Below are positions 58,975 through 64,000 of a DNA stretch of 64,000 nucleotides, in pieces. The DNA is from JABAYQ01 sp049890095 (GTDB lineage Bacteria; Bacteroidota; Bacteroidia; Flavobacteriales; UBA7312), in contig JBMHCD010000008.1 in the NCBI GenBank assembly GCA_049890095.1, positions 1 through 64,000 on the forward strand. The letters run 5' to 3'. How positions within the stretch are numbered: the first letter of the stretch is position 1; every line of letters starts with the position of its first letter. A model generated the notes under the pieces. It was not told where the DNA came from. It did no database searches and saw only the letters and a list, made by a program, of their open reading frames with translations. The translations under genes were made by a program, and so were the position numbers.

Positions 58975-59723
58975 GTTCTAGATATTATACTATTTGTTAG
59001 TAATTGGTAGGCCTCTTTTAATTCTTTATTATTTTCCAACAAATCTAAATGATTTTTGATAGTGATAATGTCTTTTCTTTTAGCGGGTCCAGTTTGTAAG
59101 TTTTTAGGTTTATCAAACTTAATTTTATTTGCTGTTTCGTAGATTAAAGAATGTAATATTTCAAAAGGAATATCATTGTTTTGGCAATGTTCATAAGCAA
59201 ATTGGTAAAGCATATTCGAAAAATTACATGCAATTACTGCACTTACATGCAACTGTGCTCTTTTATTTTTATCTAGATGATAAACTTTATCAGACAAGCT
59301 TTTTGCTAAATCTTCAAGTAAACTTAAAAAATCAGATGACTCTGACTCTATACAAATAGGGATATTTTTAAAGCTAATATTCTTATTTTTTGAAAAAGTT
59401 TGAAGTGGATAAAAAACACCTTTTGGATAATTGAGATTTCTTAAATCATTCAACGATTTGATGCCTGAAGTATGAACAGCAGGAAGCTTTATTTTTTCGC
59501 TGACTTCTGTGATTACATCATCTTTTACAGCAATAATAACTAAATCTACTTTTTTTAATTGATCTAAACTTTCCGTTGTGTCACAATTTAGTTTTGTGGC
59601 TAATTCAATAGCATTTTTATTGTTTTTACTATAAACTTCAACAATTCTATGGCCACTTTTAAATAAAGCTAGACCTAGCTGTGTAGCTAAATTTCCTGAA
59701 CCAACAATACTGACATTTATCAT
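58971..59723 (-). CDS. Rossmann-like / DUF2520 domain protein
   Basis: This 250-residue protein has an N-terminal Rossmann domain, VSIVGSGNLATQLGLALFKSG, with VDLVIIAVKDD, and a C-terminal DUF2520 helical domain (AQLHVSAVIACNFSNMLYQFAYEHC). It resembles ketopantoate/prephenate-type dehydrogenases, but the reaction is unknown. It is first in the DUF2520-kdsC-ubiA-maf cluster seen across flavobacteria. Confidence 0.88.
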   Translation of the reverse strand: MINVSIVGSGNLATQLGLALFKSGHRIVEVYSKNNKNAIELATKLNCDTTESLDQLKKVDLVIIAVKDDVITEVSEKIKLPAVHTSGIKSLNDLRNLNYPKGVFYPLQTFSKNKNISFKNIPICIESESSDFLSLLEDLAKSLSDKVYHLDKNKRAQLHVSAVIACNFSNMLYQFAYEHCQNNDIPFEILHSLIYETANKIKFDKPKNLQTGPAKRKDIITIKNHLDLLENNKELKEAYQLLTNSIISRT

Positions 59724-59759
59724 ACTTTTTTTTTGAAGATTTTTAAGCTAAAATCATCT

Positions 59760-59767
59760 CAAAATTA
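59760..59767 (-). promoter_or_regulatory. -7 box of the DUF2520 operon
   Basis: Minus-strand TAATTTTG lies 36 nt before the DUF2520 ATG. It is only 2 bp from the plus-strand box for the cytochrome c assembly gene, so the two promoters cannot both hold RNA polymerase at once. Confidence 0.4.
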
Positions 59768-59769
59768 AG

Positions 59770-59777
59770 TAATTTTG
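59770..59777 (+). promoter_or_regulatory. -7 box of the CcsBA gene
   Basis: TAATTTTG matches TAnnTTTG, 22 nt before the ATG at 59800, back to back with the divergent DUF2520 box. The -33 region lacks a TTG at the best spacing. Confidence 0.42.
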
Positions 59778-59799
59778 CACTATAAATTTTAATCTTAAA

Positions 59800-62700
59800 A
59801 TGTTAAATAAAATATACTCTTTTTTACTGTCAATGAAGTTTATGTCACTTCTAGTGGTAATATTTTTTGTTGCTGTTGCCTATGCAACGTTTATAGAAAA
59901 CGATTTTGGTACACAAACAGCAAAAGCATTGGTTTATAATGCTCGTTGGTTTGAAATAATAATTGTACTGCTCAATTTAAATATGCTTTATAATATTAAG
60001 AGATATAATTTGCTTAGAAAAGAAAAATGGCCGGTACTTATGTTTCATATTTCTTTTGTGGTCATTACAATAGGAGCGGGTATTACAAGATATATTAGTT
60101 TTGAGGGAATGATGTCGATCAGAGAGAATGACACATCAAATCTAATTGTTTCCGATCAAACTTTTTTACAAATGAAGGTGCATGACAATAAACTTCAGTA
60201 TGTTTATGACAAGCCTATTTTATTGCATGATTATAACGGACCTCTTTCTTTTTTAAAGTCTAACGATTTTAATGTAGGTGTAGATTTCTTAGACCATGAT
60301 ATTAGTGTAGAATACGTGGATTACATAAAGAATGCCAAAGATACTTTAGTCGAAGGTGCTGGTAATAAAACAATATTGACTATTGTAATCGCTGGTCAAG
60401 ATGGAAGAGAAACTTTTTATCTAGAACAAAATACAGCAAATCGATTTTTAGGCTTAGATTTTTCGTTTGGTAAACCAATAATGGGTCATGTTAATTTCTT
60501 TTATGAAAATGATGAATTAATGATCCAGCTACCTTCTTCGGCTAATTTTATGCGTATGGCAGATCAATTTACAGGCACTATCAATAAAGATAGTGTACAG
60601 CCATTAATGTTTCGATCATTATATTCAATGTCTGGTCAGAATTTTGTAATTCCAACTCTTAGTGAAAACTCAAAAATAGATTATTATTCTATTGAAAATC
60701 CAGAAGGGCAAGAAATTGAAGATGCTTTAAAAGTAAAGGTAAATAGTAATGGCCAAACCAAAGACTTAATATTATTTGGAGATAAGGGGTTTGTTACTTC
60801 CAAAAGCCATTTCGAATTAGGGGGGCTTAACTTTTCATTATCCTATGGCTCAAAATACTATCAAACACCATTTTTTATAAAATTGAATGATTTTCAATTG
60901 GAACGTTATCCGGGTTCAAATAGTCCATCATCTTTTGCTAGCGAAGTAACTTTAATTGATGGAGAGTTAAACGAAGATCACAGAATCTACATGAATAATG
61001 TTTTAGATTATAAAGGCTATCGTTTTTTTCAATCATCTTACGATCAGGATGAATTAGGTACAATACTTTCTGTAAACCATGATCTATGGGGAACATTGGT
61101 GAGTTATTTTGGTTATTTCTTAATGACTCTTGGAATGGTCGTTTCTATTTTTTCTAAAAAAACTCGTTTTCATATTTTAAGAAAAAAACTTAGAAAATTA
61201 GAGTCTAAAAAAGTGGTCACTCTTTTGCTTCTATTTTTTTCAGTTTCAGTTTTTGGAGTAAATAATAATCAAAATAAGATTGACTCTTTGATTAGAGTTA
61301 GTGCTATTGATCAAGCTCATGCTGAAAAGTTTGGTATGTTGGTTGTACAAGATAATGGTGGTAGGATGAAACCATTTAGTACAACTAGTTCGGAAGTGTT
61401 GAGAAAAGTTAGTAGAAAAAGTTCTTTATATGGTTTAAATGCAAATCAAATTGTATTGGGAATGGCTCAAAATCCTTATTTGTGGCAGTTAGCACCAATA
61501 ATTAAGGTTAACAATGAAGAGTTACAAAAAAAATTAGGTATTGAAGGAAAATATACTTCATTTTTGACTTTTTTTAGTGATGAAGCAAAATATGTATTGA
61601 CCGAGTTGGTCGAAAAGGCATATGCTAAAAAACCAGCCTTTAGAACAAAGTTAGATAAGGAAATAATGGCTGTAGATGAGCGTGTGAATGTTTGTTATAT
61701 GGTTTATAATGGATCATTTTTTACATTTTTCCCCTTACCAAATGATCCTAATAACTCGTGGTTTTCTGCCTCGGAAAAAAATGAAAATTTTTCTTCTGAA
61801 GATTCTCTTTTCGTTCATTCAATTCTTCCAATATATTTTTCTAGTATTCAACAATCATTAAAGGACGGTGATTGGACAGTACCAAATAATACAGTTTCTG
61901 CTATAAAAAGCTACCAACAAAAATTCGGTGAAGAGGTGTATCCTTCTGAAAATAAATTAATTGTTGAAGCAGCCTACAATAAGCATAAAGTATTTAATAA
62001 GTTATCCAGTTTTTACGCCATAATTGGTGTAATTATGATCTTATTATTAGTTCAAGAAGTTCTTAAAAAAAGAAAGTGGAGATCAATGGTTATCAGAGTA
62101 GGATATTATTTACTGGTTGTTGGTTTTGTTTTTCATACAATTGGCTTAATATCAAGATGGTATATTTCCGGACATGCACCTTGGAGTAATGCATATGAAA
62201 GTGTTATTTATATTGCTTGGGCAACCATCTTAGCTGGTTTTGTATTTTCTAAAAAAAGTATGATAAGTATGGCTGCGACCGCAATTCTATCTTCTTTATT
62301 ACTTATGGTAGCAGCTCTTAATTGGCTTGACCCTGAAATTACAAACTTAGTTCCAGTGTTAGATTCTTATTGGTTGATGATTCATGTAGCTATCATTACT
62401 GCTAGTTATGGATTCTTAGCATTGGGAGCTTTGCTAGGTTTTTTCAATTTGATATTGTTTATCTTACAAAACAAAAACAATAAAAATAGAATTGCAGATT
62501 CGGTATCGGAGCTAACAACCATTAATGAAATGAGTATTACAATTGGTTTGTTTATGCTTTCAATAGGTACTTTTTTAGGTGGTATTTGGGCAAACGAATC
62601 TTGGGGAAGATATTGGGGGTGGGATCCTAAGGAAACTTGGGCATTTGCTAGTATGTTGTGTTATATTTTTGTTTTGCATCTTAGGTTTATCCCTAAATTG

Positions 62701-62916
62701 AAAAGTGCATTTGTATTTAATCTTGCCTCATTAATTGCTTATAGTTCGATTATCATGACTTATTTTGGTGTTAACTTTTATTTATCTGGACTTCACTCTT
62801 ACGCACAAGGAGACCCAATGCCAATACCATCATTTGTGTATTATTCTATCGTAATTGTATTTATTGTTACAATTTTAGCATATTTCAATCAGAAAAAAAT
62901 TAAAAGTAATGGATAA
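59800..62916 (+). CDS. Fused cytochrome c biogenesis protein CcsB-CcsA
   Basis: This 1038-residue system II heme lyase joins a ResB/CcsB-like half (membrane helices at ~15-35, 45-65 and 80-100, then a large periplasmic domain to ~430 and another helix) to a CcsA half (from ~730). The WWD heme motif WANESWGRYWGWDPKETW and flanking His residues are present. It exports heme and attaches it to c-type apocytochromes. Length matches other Bacteroidetes fusions. The ATG follows a -7 box by 22 nt; bshB1 overlaps its 3' end by 8 nt. Confidence 0.93.
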   Translation: MLNKIYSFLLSMKFMSLLVVIFFVAVAYATFIENDFGTQTAKALVYNARWFEIIIVLLNLNMLYNIKRYNLLRKEKWPVLMFHISFVVITIGAGITRYISFEGMMSIRENDTSNLIVSDQTFLQMKVHDNKLQYVYDKPILLHDYNGPLSFLKSNDFNVGVDFLDHDISVEYVDYIKNAKDTLVEGAGNKTILTIVIAGQDGRETFYLEQNTANRFLGLDFSFGKPIMGHVNFFYENDELMIQLPSSANFMRMADQFTGTINKDSVQPLMFRSLYSMSGQNFVIPTLSENSKIDYYSIENPEGQEIEDALKVKVNSNGQTKDLILFGDKGFVTSKSHFELGGLNFSLSYGSKYYQTPFFIKLNDFQLERYPGSNSPSSFASEVTLIDGELNEDHRIYMNNVLDYKGYRFFQSSYDQDELGTILSVNHDLWGTLVSYFGYFLMTLGMVVSIFSKKTRFHILRKKLRKLESKKVVTLLLLFFSVSVFGVNNNQNKIDSLIRVSAIDQAHAEKFGMLVVQDNGGRMKPFSTTSSEVLRKVSRKSSLYGLNANQIVLGMAQNPYLWQLAPIIKVNNEELQKKLGIEGKYTSFLTFFSDEAKYVLTELVEKAYAKKPAFRTKLDKEIMAVDERVNVCYMVYNGSFFTFFPLPNDPNNSWFSASEKNENFSSEDSLFVHSILPIYFSSIQQSLKDGDWTVPNNTVSAIKSYQQKFGEEVYPSENKLIVEAAYNKHKVFNKLSSFYAIIGVIMILLLVQEVLKKRKWRSMVIRVGYYLLVVGFVFHTIGLISRWYISGHAPWSNAYESVIYIAWATILAGFVFSKKSMISMAATAILSSLLLMVAALNWLDPEITNLVPVLDSYWLMIHVAIITASYGFLALGALLGFFNLILFILQNKNNKNRIADSVSELTTINEMSITIGLFMLSIGTFLGGIWANESWGRYWGWDPKETWAFASMLCYIFVLHLRFIPKLKSAFVFNLASLIAYSSIIMTYFGVNFYLSGLHSYAQGDPMPIPSFVYYSIVIVFIVTILAYFNQKKIKSNG

Positions 62917-63616
62917 TCAAATTGATATTTTAGCTTTTGGGGCTCATCCAGACGACGTTGAGCTAAGTTGTGCAGGCACAATTTTAAAGCATGTATCGTT
63001 GGGTAATAAAATTGGGATAGTCGACCTTACAAGAGGAGAGCTGGGTACTAGAGGAAGTGCTCAAATCAGAGATCAAGAGTCGGCTAAAGCAGCTAAAATA
63101 TTAGGAGTTGAGTTTAGACACAACATGAATTTTGAGGATTGTTTTTTTGAAAATAATAATAAAAATAAGCTTGAAGTTGTTAAAGTTATTCGAAAGTATA
63201 GACCTAAAATTATTTTGTGTAATGCGATAGACGATCGTCATCCGGATCATCCAAAAGGGTCAGATTTAGTTTCTCAGGCTTGCTTCTTATCTGGTTTAAG
63301 TAAAATTGATACAGGTCAGGAAAAATGGAGACCTAAAAATGTATATCACTATATACAGTTCAGAGAAATAGAACCTGATTTTGTGGTTGATATTTCTGAT
63401 TTTATAGATCGAAAGATGGAATCTATAAAAGCGTATCAATCTCAATTTTATAATCCAAATTCGCAAGTGCCAGAAACTATTATTTCTTCTCAAAGCTTTC
63501 TAAATAGTATAGAATACCGAGCTAGTAATTTAGGTAGATTATCAGGGGTAAAATATGGAGAAGGATTTACGATAGAGAAACCAATTGTTGTTGATAGTTT
63601 AAACTCTATTTTTTAA
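62909..63616 (+). CDS. bshB1: Bacillithiol biosynthesis deacetylase BshB1
   Basis: This 235-residue LmbE-type zinc deacetylase removes acetyl from GlcNAc-malate in bacillithiol synthesis. ILAFGAHPDDVELSCAGT holds zinc ligands His13 and Asp16; LTRGELGTRGSAQIRDQES and DDRHPDHPKGSDLV hold the others. GVKYGEGF near the C-terminus fits the family. The presence suggests this organism uses bacillithiol as its low-molecular-weight thiol. It overlaps the CcsBA gene by 8 nt and shares a TTAA with the opposing P-type ATPase stop. Confidence 0.93.
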   Translation: MDNQIDILAFGAHPDDVELSCAGTILKHVSLGNKIGIVDLTRGELGTRGSAQIRDQESAKAAKILGVEFRHNMNFEDCFFENNNKNKLEVVKVIRKYRPKIILCNAIDDRHPDHPKGSDLVSQACFLSGLSKIDTGQEKWRPKNVYHYIQFREIEPDFVVDISDFIDRKMESIKAYQSQFYNPNSQVPETIISSQSFLNSIEYRASNLGRLSGVKYGEGFTIEKPIVVDSLNSIF

Positions 63617-64000
63617 TTCAATTTTTTGCTCTTTAATCGTATTGAATTTCCAATTACAATTATATCCGAAAAAGCCATAAATAATGCTGCCATCATTGGT
63701 TCTAGATATCCTAATGCTGCAATAGGAATAGCAACAATGTTATAAGAAAATGCCCAAAATAAATTTTGTTTAATGGTAATAAGAGTATGCTTACTAATCA
63801 AAAATGCTTTAGTAAGTGGTTTTAACGAGAATTTATCGAGTAAAATAATTTGAGCAGAATCCATTGCTATTTGAGTGCTATTAGAGATTGAAACACCAAC
63901 ATCTGCCTTAGATAGAGCAGGAGCATCGTTTATACCGTCACCTACCATAGCTGTGGGTTGATTAGCAGAATATTCGGTTATTTTTTCGAGCTTTTCTTTA
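63613..64000 (-). CDS. Heavy-metal translocating P-type ATPase, C-terminal part (partial)
   Basis: The frame enters from the right edge of the window and is open to 64000, so the gene is cut at its 5' side; only ~128 C-terminal residues are seen. MVGDGINDAPALSKADVGVSI is the hinge/P-domain motif, followed by the last two membrane helices (NLFWAFSYNIVAIPIAALGYL; MMAALFMAFSDIIVIGNSIRL). It is a P1B type, probably copper or another soft metal; the ion-binding CPx motif lies outside the window. The earlier ATG at 63946 is internal. Confidence 0.93.
   Translation of the reverse strand, partial: KEKLEKITEYSANQPTAMVGDGINDAPALSKADVGVSISNSTQIAMDSAQIILLDKFSLKPLTKAFLISKHTLITIKQNLFWAFSYNIVAIPIAALGYLEPMMAALFMAFSDIIVIGNSIRLKSKKLN

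Overview
The window is a low-GC chromosomal segment of a member of the Bacteroidota, most likely a Flavobacteriales relative. Four things point there: secreted proteins with type IX secretion (T9SS) sorting domains, lineage-typical families (Porin_10, DUF5683, PUR/DUF3276, DUF4199, a long NusB, fused CcsB-CcsA, BshB1), Bacteroidetes-type -7 boxes (TAnnTTTG) upstream of many genes, and weak or absent Shine-Dalgarno sequences. Coding density is very high. Many neighbours overlap by 1-20 bases, and no gene-free stretch exceeds 300 bases. I saw no transposase, integrase, CRISPR array, tRNA or prophage; the only hint of mobile ancestry is a truncated S74-type chaperone fragment. Most of the window is core genome.  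Layout. 1-400: 3' end of 23S rRNA, 5S rRNA and the rRNA operon terminator. 404-2225: a porin and an S74 fragment. 2234-9163 (minus): accA, dnaB, a secreted protein of the family often mislabelled asparagine synthetase B, then a PhyH dioxygenase, an MBOAT acyltransferase and its SGNH partner, which look like an envelope O-acylation cassette. 9272-18155 (plus): ispE, rpsA, pyrR-pyrB, a small protein, a T9SS cargo, rnz, an N-acetylglucosamine-kinase-like protein and a type B T9SS protein. 18156-23417 (minus): miaA, a pRiA4b ORF-3-like protein, a CCA-transferase, a Sua5/YrdC protein, a glycosyltransferase and dapD. Next come ruvX (plus) and uvrA (minus), then a sigma factor, a small protein, nth, bcp, recA and a TPR lipoprotein (plus).  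30974-40843 (mostly minus): a cold-shock protein, the thrS-infC-rpmI-rplT translation operon, an acyl-CoA carboxylase beta subunit, WbqC-like, lepB, dapB, DUF5683, parB and parA. 41041-48235: DoxX-like, PUR protein, ABC exporter, a Leu/Glu-type dehydrogenase, nusB, a DUF1573 lipoprotein, yajC, YbbR-like and coaE. 48218-49594 (minus): a second Sua5/YrdC protein, a fructose-6-phosphate aldolase split by a 10-A homopolymer frameshift, and the SRP RNA. 49688-59723: DUF4199, GT2, NhaC antiporter, a trans-sulfuration enzyme, a Wza/Wzc-type polysaccharide export pair, Maf, UbiA, a KdsC-like phosphatase and a DUF2520 protein. 59800-64000: the CcsBA cytochrome c assembly protein, BshB1 and the C-terminus of a heavy-metal P-type ATPase that runs off the window.  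Points most worth following up: infC reads upstream to an ATC start codon, so an ATG-based call truncates it; the aldolase is frameshifted in an A10 run; several -7 boxes lie 4-6 nt from start codons, and the SRP RNA promoter calibrates these as leaderless mRNAs; and the leaders of rpsA, the sigma factor and rplT contain possible structured elements. I found no clearly new multi-gene system. The nearest candidate is the PhyH-MBOAT-SGNH cassette behind dnaB.
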